DNA from: Ridgeia piscesae | Taxonomy: Eukaryota > Annelida > Polychaeta > Sabellida > Siboglinidae | DNA length: 64,000 nt | Direction of reading: 5' to 3' | Assembly (NCBI GenBank): GCA_025642075.2 | Contig: JAODUO010000890.1 | Span: 1-64,000, forward strand | Shown here: piece after piece, positions 35,691-48,934 of the stretch | Layout of the letters: the number at the start of each line of letters is the position of its first letter | Position numbering within the stretch: the first letter of the stretch is position 1 | Position numbers and translations under genes: made by a program | Notes under the pieces: generated by a model | The model's input: only the letters and a program-made list of their open reading frames with translations | Told to the model about the DNA's origin: nothing | Databases searched by the model: none

Positions 35691-36449
35691 CACTATAAAG
35701 TGACTATCACTAATGACATGACCTTATTAAACAGGTTCCACTCCCAACATTCTGTGTAGACTTGGCCGATTGAAACCCTCGACCTGATTACTGCTATCTC
35801 ACAATCATGCGGTTACATAAAAACATAATTACTTATCATTATAGTAATGTCGCATAATTGGAACATTATTCTGTCCATTCATGCTCCAGTTTGCCAAGTA
35901 TTATGCATAGGTTCTACCATTCTGTTTTAGATTGTTGTGAGCCTTCTTTTGTACATTATACTAATCACACATGGTTCGATGTTATGTAAATATGTTATCT
36001 AAGAAATGTCAGCCCAACCTTGTACAGTCTGTGTGATGTGAATATTATCGTGGATTTCTTAAATCAAACTTATTAAAAGTTAGAGAAACGCCACCATGGC
36101 CTGACAGCAGGCAGCTGAAATGATGAACCCTTAAACTGATAGTTTTGGTCAGACGAAAACTTTATTTCAACATCAATGATGTTTTGAGGGATGGTTTTGG
36201 GATGGTCCCTAATCTAAGGACTATTTAGAGAAACATAGTTTGGAGTATTCCTCAAATTATGCCATCCTGAGTGATATGTAAGCATAGGCAGACTTGCAGC
36301 CAGTCAAGATGATGGCAACTATCTGACTGATGCAGGTTTCTCGTTATATTTATATGCTAGAAACAACATAATGATTGCTTCCCTCATTAACCCATGTCTT
36401 GTGTATTTTTATGATAATTGAAAATCAAACATGGAGGTTAATTTTCAAT
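35691..36449. other. Unique DNA, no gene seen
   Basis: No recognisable features. Confidence 0.4.
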
Positions 36450-36742
36450 ATTGTCACATCCGTGCACGTATAAACATGATAACATGCAAATGTGTGTGAA
36501 ATCGTATCCATGTGCAAGCACGAACATGCATGAGCAGCACATCAAGGATAGCACGTGTGTGCATCGTGCATGTTTGTTTTCATGCGGGTCACTGTGCATG
36601 TGTATGTGCAAGTGAGTGCGTGACCATGCATGCATGATAACATGCATGGCTGCATACATTTCTTGGTATGTGCGTGCACGTATGTACCACTGTGCTTGCA
36701 TGCATTCACATGTTCATGCAATATACATGCGTGAATGCATCA
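36450..36742. repeat. CATG/TGCA-rich degenerate repeat
   Basis: Many CATGCATG, GTGCATG and TGCGTG words. The last 50 bp (CTGTGCTTGCATGCATTCAC through TATACATGCGTGAATGC) are repeated at about 37771-37822 on the far side of the composite MITE. Confidence 0.75.
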
Positions 36743-37766
36743 GGGCTTTATGCAGGATAACAATTTTGCCAGCATATTTTTGGGTGGACACATGGATGAT
36801 ATACATACATGCCAGCTGAGATGTTTTATGACCTGAAATCAAATAAGGCACAGACACCCACTTACACCCATTTTCGAGGTATACATAATTGACAATATAT
36901 GTGACATGTTCTAACGAAATGAGTCGTATGTCAGCTAACTTGATTTCGAGAAAACCCCGCATAAACATGCAACGATGATTTTCGTCGATTTTGACTTTTT
37001 GTCATCAAAGTATACTTTGGTATCTTTTTGTCAATTGGCAATGCTTATTTCTCGTTTATATTATTATTTAGTACATTTTATAGCCTTTTTAGACACACTA
37101 CGTAATATTTCATGCATGAATTTCGTAAAACAGAACCGATAAATGGCACTTGTTCATGTCGCATTCTTCGGGGTTGGCAGACTTATTTGATACTACAGGG
37201 AAGCCCTGGACGCCCTCTTTCGGATTCTTGTAGTAGAAATCCCCCCTGACGTCAGTTTAAGCCAATGGAATCGATCGGGTTGCTGCTACAAAACATTGCT
37301 AAATACTCGGATTATGTTGTAATCATTTCAGTAAACAGTTAGCATGATATATCTTCGACAGCGAACATGCCTTGGGAGTTTATTTTGAAAATGGAGTAAT
37401 TTTGGATCGACAATGTACTCGACTGTGTGCTTATGTGACCGCGAACTTCAAATGCGTTTTTCTCCGTTTTAAACTTTCTACCCTAGGCATGTTCAGCATC
37501 CAATATCTTTGGCTGTGTGTGAGATATGTCCATAATTTTTATACCGTTGGAAAGATTAATACATCTTCTTTCCTATGGTGTGACTAACTAATTTTGTTGT
37601 GGACAAACGACTCATTTCGTTAGAACACGTCACATATATGATTTTTAAAGACTTCTTTTTTGCTCTTTCATTTTTTACCTATTAACCACCCGTCCAGTTA
37701 TACTTTTACCAGTCCACAAAGGGTTTTACCCGTTCAAATAATGGGTAGATGGGTCTCTGCATAAGA
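36743..37766 (+). mobile_element. MITE, GGCTTTATG family, copy 4, split by a nested element
   Basis: The left part (36743-36900) runs from GGGCTTTATGCAGGATAACA to CATAATTGACAATATAT. The right part (from about 37634) runs from ATATATGATTTTTAAAGACT to GGGTCTCTGCATAAGAC. The two parts together match copies 1-3. The break lies in the conserved GACAATAT...GAAGAC block, where a separate transposon has inserted. The right terminus is slightly altered. Confidence 0.82.
36901..37633. mobile_element. 733-bp non-autonomous DNA transposon with 27-bp inverted ends, nested in MITE copy 4
   Basis: The left end 36901-36927 begins GTGACATGTTCTAACGAAAT. The right end 37607-37633 is its reverse complement with one mismatch in 27. 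ATATAT abuts both ends (36895-36900 and 37634-37639), giving a 6-bp target duplication, or TA/TATA if part of it is chance. The interior includes a 71-codon plus-strand frame (37372-37587) with no recognised domain, so I consider the element non-autonomous. The superfamily is not decided. Confidence 0.85.
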
Positions 37767-38556
37767 CTACGCTGTGCTTGCATGCATTCACATATGTGTG
37801 CACTATACATGCGTGAATGCGTGCAGGTCAAAAGCAGCAACCAGCCCTTACAAAATAGTTGCCAAAGTGACAAGGCGCTAGTGTTATTCTCCATAGTCCG
37901 TGGCTCTGAAACTACAGATGGGAGAATGCTTCCTGGGATGTCCACAGTTCCACAAACAGCTGTGGTTGTGGCACACATGTGGATGTGGTGCCAGCTGTGG
38001 CACTGACCTATGGGCAGCAGTATGTCAACAACATGTCTCTCTGTGACGGAAAGGTCAGAACTGGTGACATTTGTCAGCAGTATGATTAATTGCCAAACTG
38101 CTGTACCACCGTTTGTCATATGTAACTTCTAATTTGCTGCACGTGCTGAAACGCATGCACATCAACAGCAGTGGGCGATGGGAGGGGCATGGGGGGTAAC
38201 AATAATTTACTTATCCAGTTCGGAATTGGAGTTGCGCACTCGCACTGCATTGTGGGTAATGTCATGAGTCAATCGACATAAACAAACCACCCGTTCCTGT
38301 TGAGTTTGTCATCTTATTAAATGAATAAAATACCAGTGATTATACAAGGCAATAGATCCTTTATATGGGCTATTTCTATTCCATTAAAAAAACTAAGAAC
38401 AGGAAATTTGCGTAATGTTTTTAATGAACCAATAGAATAAAAAACAGAATATTTACTCTTCTTGTGTCTACTTGACATAATCTTATGAACGATGGGATCC
38501 ACTGCTTCTTTATGTAGCATCAGGTTGTATCAGGAGACATGTGATAGTAATCAACT
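37767..38556. other. Unique DNA, no supported gene
   Basis: Begins with the second copy of the CATGCATT flank repeat (37771-37822). A 137-codon minus-strand frame over 37706-38119 crosses the MITE end and has no recognised domain. Confidence 0.4.
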
Positions 38557-38587
38557 TGTATATATATTATATATATATATATATACA

Positions 38588-38641
<54 letters not shown>

Positions 38642-38694
38642 ATATATATATATATGTGTAAAATGTATGTGTATATATAAAATTATATATATAT

Positions 38695-38725
<31 letters not shown>

Positions 38726-38735
38726 ATTGTTTATA
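38557..38735. repeat. (TA)n microsatellite with small interruptions
   Basis: TA runs broken by CAG, GTGTA and AAAATT. It can form cruciforms. Translated frames read IYIY and are artefacts. Confidence 0.96.
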
Positions 38736-40539
38736 TATACACATAAAGTTTACATCTATCTTACAGTATTTTAACCCCCTCAAAGCACACCCTCATCTCA
38801 TATTCAAAGCATATCCCTTATTTATTTATAACTGGCTCTAGCAAGTGTTTTAGACCTCAAATTACACACGGCTTGAAATTGTATAGAATCAAATTGAATG
38901 CTGCTTGTTAGAAGGGGCTGGAAGCACCTAAATTAGAGGTTTGTAAAACCTGCATGTGTCCTGCAAACTGTATGGGGCTTGATCGATTCTCTGGATAATG
39001 GGTTTCGATGCAGTTACGTGTGATGTATCGTTCCAGCCATTTCTAGTGCTCGTTGTCTGGGGTGATAAATCCTCTTCCAATCTATCTCTTGATGTCTCCT
39101 TAACATCTATCATGGTCTGTGACATCTCGGTGACACAGAATAACACACAAGGTCATTGTCAAAATAAAAAAACAATAACTGTCTCCGCAACAGTGTAATG
39201 TTTATGATAAATGTTGACAGGTGCGTTCTTAAAAGAATACAGCTGTCAAAAGTTGGTTATAATTACATTGCATGATAGTTACTTTTCTGAGACGTGAAGA
39301 CATTATCAGTGGCATGGTTCCTGTTAACTGTCTAACAGATTGATTCGTCATTTACACGGGATATCAGAATTGACGAAAATTGAACATCCTGAATTATTTC
39401 GGTAACAGTAAAGGATATGAAATTTATCTCATTGGTACAGTTACCTTGTTTTTCAGGTCACTTTGGTCCAATCCCAAGAGTGACCTTAATATAGAAGTTG
39501 TGCTATTCATATGGTTTTCTTACACATTCATAGTATCGGTTTATAAGTTATTTTAAGTCAGCCACTTTATGTGTGGTCTCTGACTTCTCCATTCTGCGGT
39601 TAAGCGTGTAACCACAAGTACACACCTGGAGCCGATGTGTTTATGTGAGTGTTAGGAACAAGTTGTTGGGTGTTGAGTTGAAGGCCAGCAGTGTTTGCTC
39701 TGGGGGACAACGTCTGTCCTCGCATAGTCTATCATCTCGTTACTTCCCGTGGATATCTGTCTGGCTAAATAGGCATCTGGCCTGCAGTCGTACAACCTGT
39801 TTACACCATAAAGCCCAGAGAACATCTCTCAGGTGAGCCGTGGTTCTTTAAACAATTGATTGTATTGATGAGAGTGAAATAAGTTTTGGTGATAATTTCT
39901 CTTGTGCGTTTCCACATTTTTTTAAAATTAAAAATCAACAATAAAATGTAAACTGTTCAAGAGTGATTCATTGAGCATTCTCACGGTGTTCAGGTCTTCG
40001 CTCCAGTTTTGCTGGATCTTGTGTTTACGTACACATGCAGTGGTCAGGTTTAGCATTGTGGTACTTTGCATGTACTGCAAACTCAACACAATGTGCTGAG
40101 TAATATAAATCTACGTCAAATGACCACAGTGTAGTTTTGCGTGCACGTCAGTTGACAAAATGTAATTACAATTTCCAAAGTTCTGACACAACAGGATGTG
40201 GAGGTCGACTTGAAATCCAGTCTGATAGGACTCGGGTGGCTGCAAGTGTCATATAGGCCACCACGTTCGAGATTTTATTATTTAAAGCGTTGTGTTAGAA
40301 GAGGTCCAGTTCTCTCTGGCATTTCCAAGTGCATGTTTTCATCTCGCATTGCATAAGTTTGACACTCTGCTGTATACATTAGTACAGTGCACTGGTGGAT
40401 AATTTTGAATGCATTGCCTTTGTGTAGTAATTGCTGAATGGCTAAGTACTTATCAGAAAAGTGTTGGCATGAACAGGTGTGTTACAGTAACATGCTGCAT
40501 GTGCATGTATGCACACTGACACATGTTCACAAACACGCA
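38736..40539. other. Unique DNA; possible 5' exon ending at 39831
   Basis: AT-rich sequence. About 39600-39831 is more GC-rich and ends in a strong donor-like CATCTCTCAG/GTGAGCCG. It has no acceptor upstream and no domain in its open frame (39645-39836). It could be an alternative first exon of the plus-strand gene whose start codon is at 43979. Support is weak. Confidence 0.3.
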
Positions 40540-42794
<2,255 letters not shown>

Positions 42795-43046
42795 CTTTCA
42801 CTTTCACTTTCCACTCTTCTGTCTTTCACTTTCACTCTCCACTCTTCTGTCTTTCACTTTCACTTTCACTCTCCACTCTTCTGTCTTTCACTTTCAATCT
42901 CCACTCTTTGAATTTCACTCTCAATCTCTAATCCTTTTGTCTTTTGCTTTCAACATTCACTCTTCTGTCTTTCACTCCCAAATCTCCACTCCTGTCTTTT
43001 GCTCTCAATCTCAACTCCTCTCTGTCTTGCTTTCAATCTCCATTCA
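42795..43046. repeat. Pyrimidine-rich minisatellite (CTTTCACTCTCCACTCTTCTGT)
   Basis: Irregular tandem units of TTTCACTTTCACTCTCCACT plus CTTCTGTC, decaying rightwards to TTTCAATCTC variants. One strand is almost pure pyrimidine. Open frames (LSLSLSTLLSFTF) are repeat artefacts. The tract lies about 0.9 kb upstream of a supported splice acceptor. Confidence 0.88.
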
Positions 43047-43939
43047 AAAATACAACCATGTCCATATAAAACAGATAATAAAAATTTTGTTTTTAAAATC
43101 ATGAAAAAAAATTATACACAGTCCAGTGTTACCACACATGCTGTTTTATCTCATGCAAATTATTATCCATATTTTGATTAATTTTCACTCAAAATTGTAT
43201 GCAACTTCCATATTTATTGACCAAGCAATTCCATTGATGCTTGACTTGCATAGCCATAATAGGTGGATTGTACAATATTGATCTTTTTATAGATTTAGCA
43301 TACAGAGTAATCAGGTTTTTTAGCTGCATACTAAATACACCAGAATAATTGCATTTATTGCAGACTGTATAACTGATTATGGGTGATGCGATAAATGTGA
43401 TTGTTAGATGTGTTTTTCTCTGAAATGGATGCCTCTGTTTATTTTCGCTGAGCTGATACAGTAATTACAAAACTGTTCATTACTGCTACTAAAACAATTT
43501 AGGATTTTGAGTTTGATGATTGAGTTAAAAAAAAATATTTATACAATTTATACAGTTGAGTGCTCAGAAAACCGGATTGTGGAGTAGGAAATGGAATTAA
43601 TTATTCAATCAATGCTGAGTGAAAATCACTAAAGATCTGTCAATACCACACCTTTAAAACAGTCACATTCAAGGTTGTTTTACATGTTTTTCCCAGTCTT
43701 TACTGAAGTCAGCATCAGTTACTTTTTAATACATGGAACAGTCATTTATTTTATATATTTTTTGTTTATATAATTGTTATCATCTATATATGAACTGGTC
43801 TGAGAAGCAGTAATGTATTTATAGTAAATGTGCTTCAGTTTATAAATTTTATACACGTATAATTTATTTAAAGCATATTTTGTTACTTGTTTCAACATGC
43901 ATCATAAATGCATAACATTATTTGTTGATATTTTTCCAG
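43047..43939. other. AT-rich DNA leading into the acceptor at 43939, presumably intron
   Basis: No repeat or exon is recognised. It is inferred to be intronic because it runs into the acceptor GATATTTTTCCAG. Confidence 0.45.
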
Positions 43940-44044
43940 AGTTTGAGAGATAGAAGAATGGATACGTAAAAAACAAACATGGATGACACAAACGACTTTG
44001 ACGGTGACTACAAGGTCATAGAGCAGTGTCTTCAGCAGACACAG
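43940..44044 (+). CDS. Unidentified gene, exon with start codon (coding part 43979-44044)
   Basis: Acceptor GATATTTTTCCAG ends at 43939 and donor ACACAG/GTAAGT is at 44044/44045. The exon has 39 nt of 5' untranslated sequence and 22 codons starting at the ATG at 43979 (MDDTNDFDGDYKVIEQCLQQ, then TQ), ending in phase 0. The start is well placed: the context is AAACAAACATGG, and an in-frame TAA lies 9 nt upstream, so the frame cannot extend further. That TAA closes a three-codon upstream frame (ATG at 43958) that may damp translation. The peptide is acidic, then turns into a helix-like KVIEQCLQQTQ, perhaps the start of a coiled coil with the next exon. I do not recognise the family. Confidence 0.68.
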
Positions 44045-44321
44045 GTAAGTTCTGGGGAAAGAATTTGGAAGGAGAGGGAAGGGAGGGGAGGAGGATGGAG
44101 TGGTGGGAGCCAAGGGGAAATATTTTTTGAAATAACGGGATCAAACTTTGGTGAAATGCCAGCTGAATTATGCAGATGGCAGATGGGATGATATGTGGAA
44201 TTAATTATTCTGCTAATTACTTAATTAATCTAGTAGTTTGAGTTAACTATTGTTCATTATTGTAAAGTTTAATATGGTTGATTCCAAATATTTGTCACTA
44301 TGTTCTGTTCTGCCGCATTTT

Positions 44322-44632
44322 CTGTCGTTGAAAATACCTGAAAACTTGACACTTTTTATTCTGCTGTCTGCTCAAAAGAGTTATAGATATCAAGTTGGTT
44401 AGTGGCAAACTAACACTCCCCTGACCTGGCGATTAACACGAATGGAGGTAGTATGTGTTAGTAACATCATTTAGATGAAATTATTTGAATCAAACAACTG
44501 TCGCTGTCGGTGAAAATACCTGAAAACTTGACACTTTTAATTCTGCCGTCTGCTCAAAAGAGTTATAGATATCAAGTTGGTTAAGGCAAACTAACACTCC
44601 CCTGACCTGGCGATTAACACGAATGGAGGTAG
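44322..44632. repeat. Direct duplication, about 130 bp, spacing 182 bp
   Basis: Copy 1 is 44322-44451 and copy 2 is 44504-44632. They share CTGTCG-TGAAAATACCTG, AAAACTTGACACTTTT, CAAAAGAGTTATAGATATCA and CTGACCTGGCGATTAACACG. Only about six differences separate them, so the duplication is recent relative to others in the window. The 52-bp spacer differs from the copies. Confidence 0.93.
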
Positions 44633-44716
44633 ACAGGTGTTGTAACACAGAGGATGACAAACTACTGTAGCGTAAAAATAAGAAACTGTTCTAAAAATAT
44701 GTCGTGACGAAGACTA

Positions 44717-45253
44717 ATGAGGCAAGGCAACTTGATCTGGACAAATGACAAATTATATATTTATGGTGTAAGTGTGAAACAAAACACTGGGTCAGATGTC
44801 ATAGGTCACAGGTTATTGAAGTGTCCTGATTGGTTCTTCTTCCTCTGTGAAGGTTTGTTTCTTCACAACATGATATGTAATTATAGCATAGAATACTTCT
44901 GTCATATTTTAACCTTGACTAAAGGTAGACAGACAGCAGAAACATTGTTGACACTTGAAAACATGCAACATTTTAAACAGTGTCATTCTTATGATTATAA
45001 TTGCACAAAGCTGACCAATGCCGCAGTGTTCTTTAGAAGTCTTTCAAAAAAACCAATACAGGTATATCTGCAGGAAGCAATCATCAGACGTCTAGACCAC
45101 CTCTCATGGGCACTGCTCAGTAAGTGTTTATCCTGCGGGATTTCACCCAAACCTCACACTGGTAATGAAGCGTGCCTCTTACAAATGGGAAGCCTAATGA
45201 AAGTTGTGTACATCCAGACAGACAAGACTCTATATATTGGCCTTTCCATTTAG
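44717..45253 (+). CDS. 178-codon intronic open frame of unknown origin
   Basis: The frame starts ATG at 44717 (MRQGNLIWTNDKLYIYGVSV) and stops at 45251-45253. It is unusually long for non-repetitive DNA this AT-rich. Composition is mixed and not low-complexity, with several Cys (KCLSCGISPKP region). No signal peptide, transmembrane span or domain is recognised. It lies in the sense orientation inside the intron of the 43979 gene. It may be an intronless gene, an unrecognised exon, a decayed transposon frame, or chance. Confidence 0.22.
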   Translation: MRQGNLIWTNDKLYIYGVSVKQNTGSDVIGHRLLKCPDWFFFLCEGLFLHNMICNYSIEYFCHILTLTKGRQTAETLLTLENMQHFKQCHSYDYNCTKLTNAAVFFRSLSKKPIQVYLQEAIIRRLDHLSWALLSKCLSCGISPKPHTGNEACLLQMGSLMKVVYIQTDKTLYIGLSI

Positions 45254-45342
45254 GCTCAACTTAATAAATAACCAGGTCTGCTACGAAAGACTGACTAAGT
45301 TCAAAATATAGCTCATCGTTAATTAAGAGATCTCGTTAACAA

Positions 45343-45577
45343 TAATAATTCTGTTTCTTAATATAGTACTTTTAAAGTAATTAAATGCTAATCAAATCAA
45401 ATATTGAAACTATGGTTATTATAGTGAAACTATCTATAATTATAAAATAATTACAAAAATAATTATTTTGTTTCTTAATATATTGCTTTTTAAGTAATTA
45501 AATGCCAATCAAATCATATAGTGAAACTATGGTTATGATAGTGAATATATCTATAATTATAAAATAATTACAAAATA
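45343..45577. repeat. 117-bp tandem duplication, AT-rich
   Basis: TTTGTTTCTTAATAT/CTGTTTCTTAATAT recurs with an offset of 117 bp (45352 and 45469). AAGTAATTAAATGC, AATCAAATCA, GAAACTATGGTTAT and ATCTATAATTATAAAATAAT are shared in order, with about 12 differences. Confidence 0.88.
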
Positions 45578-45737
45578 GTTCTAATTTATCCCTCATGCAG
45601 CCTCATATAAATGCATCAACATGTCCGTGTTATCATTGCATGTTTTTGTCATTTGGAAATTATCACATGTAAAAAATATGACTGACAGTGGTATTTCCCA
45701 CTGAAAGTGCCAATGACATCACGGCAAATGTAATTAT

Positions 45738-45818
45738 AAGGAATTCGCTTGCTTTGAAGTATAACTTTTGAAATGTTCCACGTTTCAAACGTTATGCTCC
45801 AAAGTAAATTAATTCCTT
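45738..45818. repeat. 81-bp near-perfect palindrome, part of a dispersed foldback repeat
   Basis: The left arm AAGGAATTCGCTTGCTTTGA, then AGTATAACTTTTGAAA, pairs with the right arm, whose reverse complement is AAGGAATTAATTTACTTTGG, then AGCATAACGTTTGAAA. The loop is a few bases (about 45775-45781). The right-hand flank (TTACAAAATAACAAAATC, GGAGCCATG, ATATTCCATATTG) reappears beside a similar hairpin at 59.3-59.45 kb. This identifies a repeat family, not a chance palindrome. Confidence 0.8.
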
Positions 45819-47716
45819 ACAAAATAACAAAATCTTGGAGCCATGAACCATATATTCCATATTGGCAAAGTTAACGCGTATGTTATAGGGCTACATCTGG
45901 GAAATGGATAACACTGACCTGTGTAAATGTAATACTAACTTGTTTACCTTCTTATTTATCTTACTGTTTACCAACTTGTTTATCATTACATGCCTGAAGA
46001 TATCAGTAGTCTTGTACCATGCCAGAATGTCTTCATAACAATGACACTGTATAAACCGCAAGACATGTTCTTACAACCCAATCAGCCCGCACTTGAATAC
46101 ATGGCCCGCGTAATGAATTCTGTTTTTGTCAGTTGGTTGGCACTTAATGAAATGCTTAATCTACTGCAGTCTGTTTGAATATGGGGAGGGGGCCTCACAT
46201 GAGGTACTTGAATAGGGATATGTCAGTCTAGAGATGATATCATGTTACAACGTTTACATTCTATGATGCGAACCACTTAGTGGAAAGACCTTGGTAGACT
46301 TGAAGGTGTTGGTCTGCCCGAGTTGTGTTGATAAAGGGTTGTTTTTATATCCAGACACCATTTAATGGCATTTGTAGATGAAACTAGGGGACTGTCTCAT
46401 TAACTCGAGGAGTTGTTAAAAAAAATTATCGCTAAACAAAATCCATAGTTAAAACAAACAATTTAAAAAAAATGCAAATATCCACTGGCGTATTACAGAG
46501 GATATTATTTCCATGACACACCATTGATATTATGTCTGGCGCTTCGTGGGGTTGACAGTTTTTAGGTATTCAAGATCACTGCTCAGGATCAAAATTTATT
46601 TTAAAGTGCAACATTGGGTTTAAGAGATCTTAGCAATGTTAGTGAGATGGGTAATAAAAAACTTCAGCATTAAGATGGGCCTCAAATTGAAAAGGCTAGG
46701 CAATCTAAAAAGTGGGTGTAAAATAAAAACATTGTGAACAGATGGGGGAATATCCACAGGAAGTGAGGGACAGTACAAACTTCATAAAGTACAGATATAA
46801 GTGTTGGTAAATGAACTGATTAAGAACATTAAAAACATTTTGTGTATGGCCACATCAAAGTTTCGAGTTGTTTCCTAAATCAGTAAATGTATGTGTATGC
46901 CATGAGCACATTTTACATTGAATTATTTAACCGTTTCGTAGTAGTAGTTATAATAACAGTACGTGTCCACATGAATAGAAATAGAAGCAGTATCCACATA
47001 GAAATATAGAACTTATTCGTCATTCATGCAAAACTATTAACCCAAACATCACACTCTGTAAACGTACTGTCTAACATTTGCCCTAGAATATACACTACAT
47101 TTAATAACTTTATTTAATATCCAGCTTAGCAGGTCAACGCAACTTGACATCCTAATCCATATTTGTTTATCAGCTTTATTGGTGTGAGGCGTGTAAGCAC
47201 TGGTTCACATGATACCAGTTGCAGTTGGTGTTTCTGTTTCAACCAATCCCTTCTGTCAGCCATTGAACAACAATAACTAGCTTACATTACAACTTTGTAG
47301 ACTGCATGCAGGCTCCCTACCACTAAATGTCAACAAGAAGTCCCTAAAGCTAAATAATTGTGTAACTGAATCTGACATGAACGCGTTTAAGACAGCATGG
47401 GATGGAATTAAGAACGCCATGCAACTGAATCTTTAATGACTGACATCAATTGAACTTTACAGTTTTGCATTAGTTCCAAATCACGGACAGAAAACAGGCA
47501 GTATTACGTCTCAGTGGCACAGTTTGACTTCCTAATTAATACAGTCGATTTGACAAGTTGTGGTTGAGAACTTTTTGTGTGCTTCGGATAACATTTCTAG
47601 TGACTGATGTTTTCATGGTTGAGTGAGTACACAACTGTACTTAGTTGCTCACGTTGAGTGCACTGTGCCCTAGTTTTATAACAGCTAAAATGTACAGTGG
47701 TATATAATAAACAATT

Positions 47717-48772
47717 CAGTGTTTGTAACGAGTCAGAATTTCCGACTTGTCGGATTTTCGCAATTTTGTCGGAAAAAGTAGGATTTCTAGGCATTTTGTA
47801 CTAATCCGTCGGATTTTGAAGAAGAAAGTGGATTTCAGAAAAAACGCCCGTTTAAAAATCGGTATGTAAACATTGGCAGCGAGTCTTGCTTGTTCCAGAC
47901 ACGCGGAAGTAAAAATCTAGGTCAGAACGAAGTACTTTTAATGAGCCTACTCCCTCCGGTAGCGCATAGCGGCTATGTACTAGCGGAGGGTAGCATAATT
48001 CTAACTAGAACAGCGCATTCTCGACCTTTCGCGTTGTTTCTTGCCTAACGAGAAGCTTACTGCCGCCATTTTTCGAAGCGAAAATGGTCTTGCATTATTC
48101 CGATGATCTTTTGAAGACCCCAGATCCCAATGGGGGGAAATTTGGAGATTGGATTGTCAAGAAAGACACTTTTAATGTCACATGCCGTCTGTGCAAATCC
48201 AACGTCTGCAACAAGGAAGGGGAGAAGGCTCTTGCCAAGCACAGTTCGTCGGCAAAGCATCACAAGGCAAAGGGTGCCCAAGCTGGAACCGGGATTTTTT
48301 TTTTTGAATTTACCTTTTATATGCAGTGTGTGGCTGTTTGCTGCTGATATAAAATCTTAATTTATCTCCATGGTGACTTTTTTTGTGCTGAGCCTGATTT
48401 ATACATTCATCTATCCAGTGAATTTATTTGGCATTTTGATGGTGGTAGGAGATTGACAATGACTGCACTGTGTTACAGATCAATGTGATACAATTTGACT
48501 CTGGTGCTGAGTTATTGAAATACAATATCTATATGTATATATACCTCCCATGTAGTTTGCACTAGTGCTGGTATAAATGATATCAGAATTACTATTGTTT
48601 GTATTTGTTTTAACTTGGTATTATATGCTGTGACAGGGGCTTACTTGTATATTAGCTTATTGAGTTCAGGTGGGTGTTTTGGTGCTTGGATAGACCATTT
48701 GGACTCCTTCAAAAATCCAAACCCCCGGCATTCAAAAGTAGGATTTTTGAAAGTTGTCTGTTACAAACACTG
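47717..48772 (+). mobile_element. hAT-like transposon derivative carrying a zinc-finger exon
   Basis: 1,056 bp with 13-bp perfect terminal inverted repeats, CAGTGTTTGTAAC at the left and GTTACAAACACTG at the right. The 5-bp direct repeat CAATT abuts both ends (47712-47716, 48773-48777). Subterminal GTAGGATTTxT words recur near both ends. CAGTG termini and an N-terminal zinc finger of the transposase type point to hAT. A 5-bp rather than 8-bp duplication would suit the hAT lineages with shorter duplications. The catalytic core is absent, so it cannot move alone. It sits sense-oriented in an intron, 162 bp before an acceptor. Confidence 0.8.
48084..48347 (+). CDS. BED/transposase-type zinc-finger fragment inside the hAT-like element
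   Basis: The ATG at 48084 is in a good context (GCGAAAATGG) and is preceded by a short GC-rich leader. The peptide reads GDWIVKKDTFNVTCRLCKSN, then EKALAKHSSSAKHHKAK. The W...F.V.C..C...(GE)KAL..H..S.KHH spacing is that of BED-like C2HH zinc fingers at the N-terminus of hAT transposases and their relatives. These fingers bind the terminal repeats. After about residue 70 the frame runs into a T-run (48296) and loses protein character, probably where an exon ended or the rest was deleted. It is likely a remnant, though such fingers can be domesticated. Confidence 0.62.
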   Translation: MVLHYSDDLLKTPDPNGGKFGDWIVKKDTFNVTCRLCKSNVCNKEGEKALAKHSSSAKHHKAKGAQAGTGIFFFEFTFYMQCVAVCC

Positions 48773-48934
48773 CAATTATACATCAATGGTGGATATTTAT
48801 TAGTAATAATAAAATAATACTAATACAGTATGTAAAATATCTTTAAAGGCTGTCAGTTTGAAAGTAATATGAAAAAAGGTCCAAATTTTTTACATTTAGA
48901 TGTTTGATATTCATTTCTGTTGAAATAATTTCAG

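Larger units (their letters stand above)
44045..48934 (+). other. Intron of the unidentified gene (4,890 bp)
   Basis: It begins GTAAGT and ends GAAATAATTTCAG. It joins two exons both in phase 0. It holds two old duplications (44322-44632 and 45343-45577), an 81-bp palindrome (45738-45818), an unexplained 178-codon open frame (44717-45253) and a hAT-like element (47717-48772). The stretch 45819-47716 is otherwise featureless AT-rich DNA. Confidence 0.65.

Noticed and set aside
37706..38119. 137-codon minus-strand gene
   Set aside because: It crosses a MITE boundary and has no domain. Its length is within chance for a window of this size.
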